Notes under the pieces: model-generated
Seen by the model: only the letters and a program-made list of their open reading frames with translations
Database searches by the model: none
What the model was told of the DNA's origin: nothing
Shown here: positions 26,015 to 32,888 of the stretch, one piece after another
How positions within the stretch are numbered: the stretch's first letter is position 1
Layout of the letters: each line of letters begins with the position of its first letter
Assembly (NCBI RefSeq): GCF_014843825.1
Contig: NZ_JHQR01000198.1
Location: forward strand, 1-32,888
Origin: Mesorhizobium silamurunense
GTDB lineage: Bacteria > Pseudomonadota > Alphaproteobacteria > Rhizobiales > Rhizobiaceae
Direction of reading: 5' to 3'
Length of the DNA stretch: 32,888 nucleotides
Position numbers and translations under genes: made by a program

Positions 26015-26848
26015 TCAGGCCATTGATCTTCGCGGACTGAGATTTGCTTGGCCGACCAGCGCCAACTGCGCGGCGGCCGGCGCAAACGGCCGGGTATTGG
26101 TGCCGTCCCGCGTCATGGTCACGAAACTGGACGGCGGGATCGCCTGCCAGTCGCCGCCGTCGCGGTCGAACGGTTCCGAGACGAGGCAGCGGCCGGGGCG
26201 CGTGGCGAAGGCACCGGTATAGAGCGTCGGGGCGTGATCGTCCGTGGCGTAACGCACGGCGTAGAGCGCCTCGCCATCGGAAAACGCTGCAGTCAGCTTC
26301 AGGGACGGCTCGATGCCGGCGCGGCGCGAAGCCTCGACGACGCGGCCGGTCGCGCGCGACACGGCACCCTGCGGGTCCGTCGATAGCCCCTGGTCGATCA
26401 TCAGCAGGAAGAAGAGTTCGGAGTCGGTGGTGCCTTCGCGCTGGTCGAAGACTTCGTCGGTGAGCGAATTCTCCAAGGCGCGGCGGATCTTCTCGAAGCC
26501 GCCGATCTGGCCGTTGTGCATGAACGACCAGCGGCCGGAGACGAACGGGTGGCAGTTCATGCGGCTGGTGGCGCCGCCGGTCGAGGCGCGCACGTGGGCG
26601 AGGAACAGGCCGGACTTGATCTGCCGGCAGAGACTTTTCAGATTGGGGTCGGACCACGCCGGCAGGATGTCGCGATAGAGGCCGGGTTCCGGCCGGTCGC
26701 CATACCAGGCAAGGCCAAAACCGTCGCCATTGGTCGGCGACTTCGCCTCCTGGGCGCAGTGGCTCTGGGCGATCAGTGAGTGGCAGGGCGCGGTGATGAT
26801 GTCTTCGAGGAAGACCGCTTCACCAAGATAGGCCGCCCACCGGCACAT
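26015..26848 (-). CDS. Class II glutamine amidotransferase, YafJ-like (copy 2)
   Basis: The 277-residue paralogue starts MCRWAAYLGEAVFLEDIITA with nucleophile C2, and keeps TNGDGFGLAWYGDRPEPGLY, HVRASTGGATSRMNCHPF, the FMHNGQIGGF oxyanion loop and REGTTDSELFFLLMID. Compared with copy 1 it has additional cysteines (HSLIAQSHCAQE, KSLCRQIKSG) and an 11-residue C-terminal extension. Copy 2 matches the wider YafJ pattern slightly better (for example TNGDGFGL), so it may be the ancestral copy. It lies 16 bases after the DUF6356 stop on the same strand, and the two probably form an operon, while copy 1 has separate regulatory sequence. Free glutaminase or gamma-glutamyl hydrolase activity is possible. 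Confidence 0.92.
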   Translation of the reverse strand: MCRWAAYLGEAVFLEDIITAPCHSLIAQSHCAQEAKSPTNGDGFGLAWYGDRPEPGLYRDILPAWSDPNLKSLCRQIKSGLFLAHVRASTGGATSRMNCHPFVSGRWSFMHNGQIGGFEKIRRALENSLTDEVFDQREGTTDSELFFLLMIDQGLSTDPQGAVSRATGRVVEASRRAGIEPSLKLTAAFSDGEALYAVRYATDDHAPTLYTGAFATRPGRCLVSEPFDRDGGDWQAIPPSSFVTMTRDGTNTRPFAPAAAQLALVGQANLSPRRSMA

Positions 26849-26864
26849 CGCATTCCACCATCTA

Positions 26865-27119
26865 TCAGGCGCGATCCATCAGAGCCGCCGGCTCCTTGGC
26901 CGCGTGTGAGCCTCGATTGTGCGTGCGCTCGTAGAGCTCGCGAACGATTCGGCTCGCCGTAGTCTCGAACAGAAACGGCAAGAAAGCGTGAACAAGCGCA
27001 GCGCCGGCAGCCATCGACAGGCGGGAACAGAACCAGGCGGCAAAGGCCATGTGGCCGAAATAGGTCTCGCCGACCTTGGCCGGGTGAGACGTGAAGAGCG
27101 CCGAAAACCGTGTCGTCAT
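26865..27119 (-). CDS. DUF6356-family small protein
   Basis: The 84-residue protein begins MTTRFSALFTSHPAKVGETY and carries the recognisable pattern FTSHPAKVGETYFGHMAFAAWFCSRL-type opening, then AAGAALVHAFLPFLFETTASRIVREL. The central hydrophobic stretch may insert in or lie on the membrane. I know this as a small alphaproteobacterial family without an assigned role. AGGAGGG lies about eight bases before the ATG at 27119, the strongest ribosome-binding site in the window; a longer upstream frame is not needed. It precedes amidotransferase copy 2 by 16 bases and is divergent from the Lrp regulator. Its promoter lies in the 115-base gap shared with that regulator. Confidence 0.8.
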   Translation of the reverse strand: MTTRFSALFTSHPAKVGETYFGHMAFAAWFCSRLSMAAGAALVHAFLPFLFETTASRIVRELYERTHNRGSHAAKEPAALMDRA

Positions 27120-27184
27120 GGTGATCCCTCCTGCCGGGATGAGCCCCGATACTGAGTATCCTGCCACACTGCTTTGGTTCATTG

Positions 27185-27232
27185 GTCCCAAATTGTCCTT
27201 GCTTTTGGCACTTCTATGGGACATTCATCCCA
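27185..27232. promoter_or_regulatory. Candidate Lrp-type autoregulatory half-sites
   Basis: Three related half-sites occur just before the Lrp start: TCCCA (27186-27190), TGGGA (27217-27221) and TCCCA (27228-27232). The last two form TGGGA-N6-TCCCA and the outer two gtccca/tgggac pair over 26 bases. Multiple spaced half-sites in the gene's own promoter region are usual for Lrp/AsnC regulators. Confidence 0.4.
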
Positions 27233-27234
27233 AC

Positions 27235-27705
27235 ATGATGATAGAAATCGATGAAATTGATCGAAGATTGCTGGTCGAGTTGCAGCGCGACGGCACGCTT
27301 TCCGTCGACCAGCTGTCTGAGCGCGTGGCCTTGTCGCGCAATGCCTGCTGGCGGCGCGTCAAGCGGCTGGAGGAGGACGGCGTCATCACGGGGCGCGTGG
27401 CACTGGTCGACGCCGACAAGCTTGGGCTCGGCCTCTCGGTGTTCATCCTGATCCGCACCTCCAACCACGACCCGGATTGGCTGCAAAACTTCCGCGCGGC
27501 CGTGATCGGCTTTGCCGAGATCACCGGCGTCTACCGTATGTCCGGCGACCTCGACTATGTGCTGCGGGCCCGCGTCGCCGACGTTAAAGCCTATGACAGG
27601 CTCTACCAGCGGCTGATCGCCAAGGTGGCGCTGTCGGACGTCTCCGCTTCCTTCGTGATGGAGGAGATCAAGGAGACGACCGTGGTTCCGGTGGAGCTGC
27701 GCTGA
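27235..27705 (+). CDS. Lrp/AsnC-family transcriptional regulator
   Basis: The 156-residue protein starts MMIEIDEIDRRLLVELQRDG with the Lrp HTH (VDQLSERVALSRNACWRRVK recognition region, then LEEDGVITGRVALVDADKLG linker). The C-terminal RAM domain reads SVFILIRTSNHD, then EITGVYRMSGDLDYVLRARV, where the GDLDYVL motif forms part of the effector-binding fold, and ends EEIKETTVVPVEL. Such proteins form octamers and respond to amino acids. Tandem ATGs at 27235 and 27238 lack a clear Shine-Dalgarno sequence; TCCCA half-sites directly precede them. It is divergent from the DUF6356-amidotransferase operon, its likely target, which would fit glutamine or another amino acid as signal. Confidence 0.93.
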   Translation: MMIEIDEIDRRLLVELQRDGTLSVDQLSERVALSRNACWRRVKRLEEDGVITGRVALVDADKLGLGLSVFILIRTSNHDPDWLQNFRAAVIGFAEITGVYRMSGDLDYVLRARVADVKAYDRLYQRLIAKVALSDVSASFVMEEIKETTVVPVELR

Positions 27706-27793
27706 AACCGGCGGAACCGCGCTCAAAGAAAGCCGTTGATAGGCCTATCGCCGAGTTGACCGAATCGCCATTCACGCCGATAGGAATGGGCTC

Positions 27794-28279
27794 ATGCGCA
27801 CCGCTGTCTATCCCTCCTCCGTCATCGGCCCCACCGTCGGTTTCGTCAGGCTTCCGCATGGCGAGGGCTTGCCATTGCCTGCCTATGAAAGCGCGGGCGC
27901 TGCCGGCATGGACCTGCGCGCCGCGGTGCCGGAAGACCGGCCGTTGCTCATCCTGCCAGGAAAGCGCGCGCTGGTGCCGACAGGGCTGATCCTGGAAATT
28001 CCGGAAGGCATGGAAGGTCAGGTTCGGCCGCGTTCCGGCCTCGCCTTCAAGCACGGCCTGACCGTCCTCAACACGCCTGGCACCGTCGACAGCGACTATC
28101 GCGGCGAGGTGAAGGTGCTGCTCGTCAATCTCGGCGACGAGGATTTCGCCGTGACGCGCGGCATGCGGATCGCGCAGATCGTCTTTGCCGCGGTGACGCA
28201 GGTCACCAGCGAGGAACGATCGCTCGCCGGCGGGACGACACGCGGCGCCGGCGGTTTCGGGTCTACCGGCACCGCTTGA
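27794..28279 (+). CDS. dut: Deoxyuridine 5'-triphosphate nucleotidohydrolase
   Basis: The 161-residue trimeric enzyme splits dUTP to dUMP and pyrophosphate, keeping uracil out of DNA and feeding dTMP synthesis. All five dUTPase motifs are present: AGMDLRAA (I), [12 protein letters not shown] (II), [14 protein letters not shown] with the catalytic Asp (III), [11 protein letters not shown] (IV) and [10 protein letters not shown] (V, the arm that closes the neighbouring site). The ATG at 27794 has AGGAATGGG upstream; the first 12 residues are variable in the family. Its TGA is followed at once by the ATG of the HAD gene, so the two are co-transcribed. Confidence 0.97.
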   Translation: MRTAVYPSSVIGPTVGFVRLPHGEGLPLPAYESAGAAGMDLRAAVPEDRPLLILPGKRALVPTGLILEIPEGMEGQVRPRSGLAFKHGLTVLNTPGTVDSDYRGEVKVLLVNLGDEDFAVTRGMRIAQIVFAAVTQVTSEERSLAGGTTRGAGGFGSTGTA

Positions 28280-28939
28280 ATGGCAATACCCAAACTCGTC
28301 ATCTTCGACTGCGACGGGGTTCTGGTCGATACCGAGAACCTTGCCAACCGGCGTTTGGCCGAATGGCTGACTGCCGCCGGTTTCCAAACCACGTTCGAAT
28401 ATTGTCGCAAGAACTTCTCGGGCCGCAGCATGGCTTCGGTGCAGAAAGAGATCGAAGCAGCGACCGACGTCCGGCTCGGCGCCGACTTCGTCGATCGCTG
28501 GAACGCCGGCCTGCCGGACCTGTTCGCGCATGGCGTCGAGGCGATCCCTTACGTGCGCGATTTCATCGAAAAGGTGCGGGCCGCCGGCATCGCCTATTGC
28601 GTCGCTTCATCGGCGCGGATTTCGAAGATGCATATCACGCTGGGGCAGACCGGGCTGGTGCCGCTGTTCCAGCACGCCATGTTCTCCTCGACCATGGTCG
28701 GGCGCGGCAAGCCGTTCCCCGACCTCTTCCTCCACGCGGCCGCGACGATGGGCTTCGCGCCGGCGGACTGCATCGTCATCGAGGACAGCGTCGCAGGCAC
28801 CCAGGCCGGCATTGCCGCCGGCATGCGCGTGTTCTCCTATCACGCCGATCCTTTCTCCGACCGCGACGGTCTGGCGGCAGCCGGCGGCGTCCTGTTCGAC
28901 GACATGCGGGAACTTGCCGAACTGGTGCCGATACCCTGA
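28280..28939 (+). CDS. HAD-family hydrolase (phosphatase/phosphoglucomutase-like, subfamily IA)
   Basis: The 219-residue protein has all HAD motifs: I in LVIFDCDGVLVDTEN (nucleophile D10 region), II as VASSARIS, III at the lysine in VGRGKPFPDLFLHA and IV as IVIEDSVAGTQAG. The cap domain between motifs I and II is the all-helical IA type. The closest resemblance is to beta-phosphoglucomutase-like or sugar-phosphate phosphatases such as YieH. The start ATG directly abuts the dut stop codon, with no Shine-Dalgarno sequence of its own, implying translational coupling. A nucleotide or sugar-phosphate substrate would suit the neighbour, but this is inference. Confidence 0.92.
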   Translation: MAIPKLVIFDCDGVLVDTENLANRRLAEWLTAAGFQTTFEYCRKNFSGRSMASVQKEIEAATDVRLGADFVDRWNAGLPDLFAHGVEAIPYVRDFIEKVRAAGIAYCVASSARISKMHITLGQTGLVPLFQHAMFSSTMVGRGKPFPDLFLHAAATMGFAPADCIVIEDSVAGTQAGIAAGMRVFSYHADPFSDRDGLAAAGGVLFDDMRELAELVPIP

Positions 28940-29000
28940 TCGGGCCCGCTGCTTATCTCGAAACTCCGTGCTAGCGTGAGCGCTCCGAGGGGCGCTTTCC

Positions 29001-29855
29001 ATGATTTCCACCTTATTCCGTCTCGTGCTTGCGTGCCTGCTGCTGCCATGCCTATGGGCGGCGGCGGACGCCCAGGCCGTCAGCTTTCCGGAGCTGAACG
29101 GTCCCGTCCCCGGACACCAGGACGTCACCTATCTCGACCTTGCCAGGATGGTCATTCCCGATCTGAAAGCGAGCGGCGACGGCTTTTACAATGGCAGCGC
29201 GCCGATCGAGATGCGCCATATCCTCGGCGGCGACGAGGGCGGCGCGCCGCCCGAGACCATCAGCCTGCCCAACGCCGCCATGCTTGCCATCAAGGCCGCC
29301 GGCAAAGACCGGCTGACCATGCTCTTCGACCTCGGCCAGGCGCAGGACAGCGCCGAGGGCTTTGCCGTGCTGGCGCTCTACGATCTCGCGGGCAAGCCGA
29401 GGCTGCTGGATGCTGTGAATGTCGGCACCGACCGGAACAGCTATTTTCGCGATCCCGGCAAGCTTGCACTCGGTCCCGGCGACGACGCGCTCATCACCAT
29501 CAGCATGCATTTCAACTCGAACCAGGGCTATGCCGGCACGATGCTGATCATGGTCCGCAACGACCGCTTTTACCTGATCGACGCGATCTATACGTTCGAC
29601 GAAAATTACTGCGCCTACCGGCGCACGCAAAACCTGGCCTTCCGGAGCCTTGGTGGCCACAAGCCTTATGCGCCCATCAAGGCCACAGTGACGGACGAGA
29701 CGGTGCCGAGCAAGGAAAGCTGTGACGAGGCGCCGCCAAAGGCCACCTCTCACGACATTTCCGTCACCTATCATTGGGACAAGGCCAAGTCGGGCTATGT
29801 CAAGAATTCCGACGCCTTCGAGAAATTGTCAGCAGAAAACGAGAAACGCTTCTGA
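29001..29855 (+). CDS. Secreted protein of unknown function
   Basis: I do not recognise a family. The 284-residue product begins MISTLFRLVLACLLLPCLWA and has a signal peptide with a likely cut near ADAQA, about residue 25. The mature part looks like a globular beta-rich protein: LTMLFDLGQAQDSAEGFAVL, LITISMHFNSNQGYAGTMLI and FYLIDAIYTFDENYCAYRRT. Two cysteines (in NYCAY and ESCDE) could form a disulfide in the periplasm. GAGGGG lies eight bases before the ATG at 29001. It stands 61 bases after the HAD gene and 79 before the next gene, all on the same strand, so it may belong to the dut transcript. Confidence 0.8.
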   Translation: MISTLFRLVLACLLLPCLWAAADAQAVSFPELNGPVPGHQDVTYLDLARMVIPDLKASGDGFYNGSAPIEMRHILGGDEGGAPPETISLPNAAMLAIKAAGKDRLTMLFDLGQAQDSAEGFAVLALYDLAGKPRLLDAVNVGTDRNSYFRDPGKLALGPGDDALITISMHFNSNQGYAGTMLIMVRNDRFYLIDAIYTFDENYCAYRRTQNLAFRSLGGHKPYAPIKATVTDETVPSKESCDEAPPKATSHDISVTYHWDKAKSGYVKNSDAFEKLSAENEKRF

Positions 29856-29934
29856 ACGAAACGCATTCATTTGCCCGGCCCCGGCCTGCGCGATAGATTT
29901 CCCCTCACAACCCGATCATGATTGAGGACCCGCC

Positions 29935-30738
29935 ATGGACAAGGGCAAGATTTTTCGCGATCTGCACGCCTCTACCTTCGTCATGCCCAATCCCTGGGAT
30001 GTCGGCACGACCAAGCTTCTTTCCTCCTTCGGTTTCAAGGCGCTCGCCACGACCAGCGCCGGCTTCGCCTTCTCGCGCGGCCTGCCCGACGGCGCCGTGA
30101 CCTTCGAGGCCATGATCCACCATTGCCGCGAAGTGACGGCTGCGACCGATCTGCCGGTTTCGGCCGACCTTGAGCGCGGCAAGGGCGATAGCCCCGAGCA
30201 GGCCGCCGAAACCATCTTCGCGGCTGAAGCCGCCGGCCTCGCCGGCTGCTCTATCGAGGATCATACGGGCGACCCCGACAATCCGATCTACGATTTCTCG
30301 CACGCGGTCGAACGTGTTGCCGCGGCGGTCGAGGCGGCTCGGGCGCTCAAGCACGATTTCGTCTTCACCGCGCGGGCCGAGAACTTCCTGTGGGGCAAGA
30401 CCGATCTCGACGACACGATCAAACGGCTGCAGGCCTTCGAGCAAGCCGGCGCGGACGTGCTTTACGCGCCCGGCCTGAGCGATATTGAGACGGTGCGGAC
30501 CGTGTGTTCGGCGGTGACCAAGCCGGTGAATGTCATGGCGCGGCCCGGCTTCACCGTCGCCGACCTTGCCACGGCCGGCGTCAGGCGCGTCTCGCTTGGG
30601 CCATGGCTGACGAATTTCGCCTATGGCATGCTGGAAACGGCGGCTCGCGAAATCCAGCAGGACGGGACCTTCGGCTTCACGCGCGCGGCAATGCCGTTCG
30701 GCAAGCTGCAGGCGCTGTTCCGCGAGACCAGCGCATGA
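29935..30738 (+). CDS. Isocitrate lyase/PEP mutase-family enzyme
   Basis: The 267-residue TIM-barrel protein is of the PEP mutase/2-methylisocitrate lyase superfamily. The N-terminal FVMPNPWDVGTTKLLSSFGF and LATTSAGFAFSRGLPDG are the substrate-entry segments, VSADLERGKG is the metal-site strand (DLERG in place of the DxDTGYG form) and AGCSIEDHTGDP holds the acidic metal-linked residues. FTARAENFLWGK and GADVLYAPGLSD follow in the usual order. The canonical catalytic KKCGH-type loop of true isocitrate lyase is absent, so lyase or mutase action on another carboxylic acid is more likely. GAGGA lies seven bases before the ATG. It converges with the CysZ/EI24 gene with three bases between the stops. 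Confidence 0.9.
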   Translation: MDKGKIFRDLHASTFVMPNPWDVGTTKLLSSFGFKALATTSAGFAFSRGLPDGAVTFEAMIHHCREVTAATDLPVSADLERGKGDSPEQAAETIFAAEAAGLAGCSIEDHTGDPDNPIYDFSHAVERVAAAVEAARALKHDFVFTARAENFLWGKTDLDDTIKRLQAFEQAGADVLYAPGLSDIETVRTVCSAVTKPVNVMARPGFTVADLATAGVRRVSLGPWLTNFAYGMLETAAREIQQDGTFGFTRAAMPFGKLQALFRETSA

Positions 30739-30741
30739 TGC

Positions 30742-31443
30742 TTAAGGCCGCGCCGCTTCGCGCGCGGAAATCGCCTTGTGCAGATGCACCATCATGGCGG
30801 CGGCAAAAAGCGGCGTCAAAAGGTTGAGCAGCGGCACCGCAAGGAAGGCGGCGATGACCAGCCCGGCCAGGAACACCGTGCCGGCATATTTCCGGCGCAG
30901 CGCCTTGGCCCCGGCCTCGGGGCGGAAGCGCATGGCGGCGAATTCGAAGAACTCGCGGCCCAGCAGGTAGCCGTTGACGATGAAGAAGGCTGCGATGTTG
31001 ATGCCCGGCACCAGGAGCAGCAGCAGGGCGACGACGTTGCCGAGGATGACGACGCCGAAGAATTTTATCGCCAGCACCAGCGATTGCAGCGCCGGCAGGG
31101 CGCGCCCTGGCGGATCGTTGGGATAGTCGGTGCGCTCGACCACCTCGGCGACATCGTCGAGGAACAGACCGGCGATGATAGCCGTCACCGGCGCGACGAG
31201 AAACGCCATCCCGACGGCCAGGACGATGCCGGCGATGATGGCGCTGAGCCAGCCGGCCCAGGAGGGTAACCCCGGAACAAACGTTTGGAGCCATGGCCAG
31301 GCCAGCCATTCGAGCAGGCTCTCAATGCCGAACCACAGGGCCACCAGCGCCAACACGGTGAGCCCGAGCGTCTTTACGAAGACGGAGCGGAATTCGGGCG
31401 AGAACAGCTGGCTGGCGGCGGCGCGGGCGGCGTCGAGAATCAC
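30742..31443 (-). CDS. EI24/CysZ-family integral membrane protein
   Basis: The 233-residue protein has four to five long hydrophobic helices (residues about 25-42, 65-90, 125-150, 190-220) and a conserved middle part, DYPNDPPGRALPALQSLVLA, followed by LLLLVPGINIAAFFIVNGYL and GREFFEFAAMRF. These are hallmarks of the EI24/CysZ (PF07264) family; CysZ is a sulfate uptake protein in E. coli. The start is GTG at 31443 (MILDAARAAASQLFSPEF). There are no cys genes nearby, so a sulfate role is not supported by context. It is co-directional with the EamA gene 64 bases upstream. Confidence 0.88.
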   Translation of the reverse strand: MILDAARAAASQLFSPEFRSVFVKTLGLTVLALVALWFGIESLLEWLAWPWLQTFVPGLPSWAGWLSAIIAGIVLAVGMAFLVAPVTAIIAGLFLDDVAEVVERTDYPNDPPGRALPALQSLVLAIKFFGVVILGNVVALLLLLVPGINIAAFFIVNGYLLGREFFEFAAMRFRPEAGAKALRRKYAGTVFLAGLVIAAFLAVPLLNLLTPLFAAAMMVHLHKAISAREAARP

Positions 31444-31507
31444 GGCGTCTTCAACCCCTCATCGAGAAGGACGCTTCCGACATAGGCAGGGTCGCCCCCC
31501 GGTGCAA

Positions 31508-32410
31508 CTACCGCGCAAGCCTGGCCTGCCTCGCCGGAATCGTCATGGCCGCGACGCCGACGACGACGAAGGCCATGCCGAGCCAAGCGGTCGGCCCGAG
31601 GCTTTCGCCGAGGAAGACGGCGCCGATGCCGACGCCGATCGGCACGCGCAGGTAGGCCTGGGAGGTCGTGCCGACCGAGCCCAGCGTGTGGATGAGCCGG
31701 AAGAAGATCGAGAAGGCGAGCGCTGTCGAGAACACCGAGAGCCCGAAGAGGGCCAGGATCGATGCCGTCGATGGCGTCAATGTCCAGGGCCGGTCGAAGA
31801 CGAGGCTCAACGGTATCAGGATCGCGGCGCCGCAGATCATCGAGCCGGCGGCCGGAACCATGGGATCCAGACCTCTGAAGTTTCGGCCAAAGATGGCGGC
31901 GCCCGCATAGCAGATGGTGGCGGCGACGACCGCGAGCTGCGCCCACAGCTGATGGCCGATGCCGCCAAGAGCCTCGGTGCCGACGATAAGGCAGATGCCG
32001 GCGATGCCGGCGCCGACGCCGACCAGCTTGCGCAGCGTCACCGGCTCGTGGCGGGTGATCAGCGCCGTCAGCAGGAAGGTGAAGATCGGCGACGTCGCAT
32101 TGAGGATCGTGGCAAGGCCGGCGTCGATCGAACGTTCGGCGGCGGCGATCAGCGTGAACGGGATGACGCTGTTGAGGCAGGCCTGGAACATGAAGCGGCG
32201 CCAGTTGACCACGTCCCGCGGCATGGCAAGGCCGCGCCAGCGGATGAGGCCAAGCAGGATGCCCCCCGCGATCAGCGTGCGCCCGGCGATGAAGGTGACC
32301 GGCGGGATCGTCTCGACGCCGATCTTGATGAAGGTGTAGGAGGCACCCCACAACACCGCCAGCAGGCCAAGCAGCGCCAGTTCGGTGGTCATTTCGGTTT
32401 TCTCGGACAT
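31508..32410 (-). CDS. EamA/DMT-family transporter (second)
   Basis: The 300-residue membrane protein has two EamA repeats with about ten helices: LALLGLLAVLWGASYTFIKI and SVIPFTLIAAAERSIDAGLA in the first half, LAFSIFFRLIHTLGSVGTTS and LRVPIGVGIGAVFLGESLGP in the second. The WGASYTFIK start and LGES ending are classic. It probably exports metabolites or amino acids. The ATG at 32410 (MSEKTEMTTEL) lacks a clear ribosome-binding site; one six codons later (32392) is an alternative. A much longer upstream frame has no family resemblance. It is unrelated in detail to the EamA protein at 9256. It is divergent from the kinase gene at 32689. Confidence 0.9.
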   Translation of the reverse strand: MSEKTEMTTELALLGLLAVLWGASYTFIKIGVETIPPVTFIAGRTLIAGGILLGLIRWRGLAMPRDVVNWRRFMFQACLNSVIPFTLIAAAERSIDAGLATILNATSPIFTFLLTALITRHEPVTLRKLVGVGAGIAGICLIVGTEALGGIGHQLWAQLAVVAATICYAGAAIFGRNFRGLDPMVPAAGSMICGAAILIPLSLVFDRPWTLTPSTASILALFGLSVFSTALAFSIFFRLIHTLGSVGTTSQAYLRVPIGVGIGAVFLGESLGPTAWLGMAFVVVGVAAMTIPARQARLAR

Positions 32411-32688
32411 CTTGTGGTTCGCGCCTTCAGCCTGTTTTTGGTGGTCCGCTTCTAGCTCACATTGCGGCGGAGATGTTTCGATCACGATCCAACCATAGCC
32501 GTCGTCGCCACCACCGATATGGTCCAGTTCGGCGCGATGGCTGCCGCAGCAGCAAATCACAACCGATCGGAAGCCTGCGAAGCGGAAACCGGCGCCGATT
32601 TTCGGGGTAGGCAAAACGGCTGCGAGCCGCTAGACCCGCGCCCGGCCGGCATGCCAGAAAGCCGGGTGGGTTCTTGGCGGAGATTTTG
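32411..32688. other. Non-coding divergent promoter region
   Basis: This 278-base gap separates the EamA transporter and the PfkB-kinase genes. I see no gene or clear repeat in it; promoters for both genes should lie here. GGCGGAG near its right end is the ribosome-binding site of the kinase. Confidence 0.45.
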
Positions 32689-32888
32689 ATGCCGGAATAT
32701 GACGTGCTTTGCATCGGCAATGCCATTGTCGACATCATCGCGCAGTGCGACGAGGCCTTTCTCGAGACCAACGGCATCATCAAGGGAGCGATGAACCTCA
32801 TCGACACCCGGCGCGCCGAGCTGCTCTACAGCCGCATGGGGCCGGCGATCGAGGCTTCGGGCGGCAGCGCCGGCAACACGGCCGCGGG
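32689..32888 (+). CDS. PfkB-family carbohydrate/adenosine kinase (partial, 3' end outside window)
   Basis: Only the first 66 residues are present, starting MPEYDVLCIGNAIVDIIAQC and reaching EASGGSAGNTAA at the edge. The opening strand DVLCIGNAIVDI and the substrate loop GGSAGNTA are typical of PfkB-family sugar and nucleoside kinases, and this combination is common in proteins annotated as adenosine kinase in rhizobia. The ATP site and the GAGD catalytic motif lie beyond the window. GGCGGAG is eight bases before the ATG. Adenosine versus sugar as substrate cannot be settled from the fragment. Confidence 0.9.
   Translation, partial: MPEYDVLCIGNAIVDIIAQCDEAFLETNGIIKGAMNLIDTRRAELLYSRMGPAIEASGGSAGNTAA

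Noticed and set aside
25034..26848. Possible pseudogene status of one amidotransferase copy
   Set aside because: Both frames are intact with all catalytic residues and plausible start sites.
31130..32455. 441-codon plus-strand frame opposite the CysZ and EamA genes
   Set aside because: It spans two real minus-strand genes and the gap between them, and reads as low-complexity charged sequence.

Overview
The window is high-GC, densely coded chromosomal DNA from an alphaproteobacterium of the Rhizobiales, most likely Mesorhizobium or a close relative. The evidence is the codon use, the short palindromic repeats typical of rhizobia, a dehalogenase of the DbjA/DmlA type, and the mix of polyamine-type ABC transport, small-amine oxidation and many one-gene regulators. 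There are no rRNA or tRNA genes, phage genes, insertion sequences or CRISPR arrays. It reads as ordinary chromosome with many small metabolic modules.

Left part (1-10 kb): a minus-strand polyamine/opine-type ABC uptake operon (binding protein, then ATPase cut by the window edge) sits behind a LysR regulator. A DeoR regulator faces a plus-strand operon of a choline-kinase-like phosphotransferase translationally coupled to an 813-residue dimethylglycine/sarcosine-dehydrogenase-like flavoprotein. Between them lies a promoter with a palindrome in its spacer and a structured leader ending in a terminator-like hairpin. A methyltransferase, a second choline-kinase-like gene and a drug/metabolite exporter follow. 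Together these suggest uptake, phosphorylation and oxidative demethylation of an N-methylated amine or amino alcohol.

Middle (10-20 kb): cytosine-deaminase family hydrolase, an MsbA-like ABC exporter, ilvD, a PhnB-like VOC protein, prfC, then a TetR gene overlapping a haloalkane dehalogenase. The TetR gene has a near-consensus sigma70 promoter whose spacer is an 18-bp perfect palindrome and whose predicted transcript would be leaderless.

Right part (20-32.9 kb): DUF1127 and DUF4242 small proteins, a winged-helix regulator with a long helical-repeat tail, a DAO-family oxidoreductase, an amidase, two tandem YafJ-type class II glutamine amidotransferases, a DUF6356 protein, an Lrp regulator, dut, a HAD phosphatase, a secreted protein of unknown function, a PEP mutase/isocitrate lyase family enzyme, a CysZ/EI24 membrane protein, a second EamA transporter and the start of a PfkB-family kinase. 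A 38-bp element (32 of 38 identical) lies both between DUF4242 and the winged-helix regulator and upstream of the first amidotransferase, pointing to a small unrecognised regulon.
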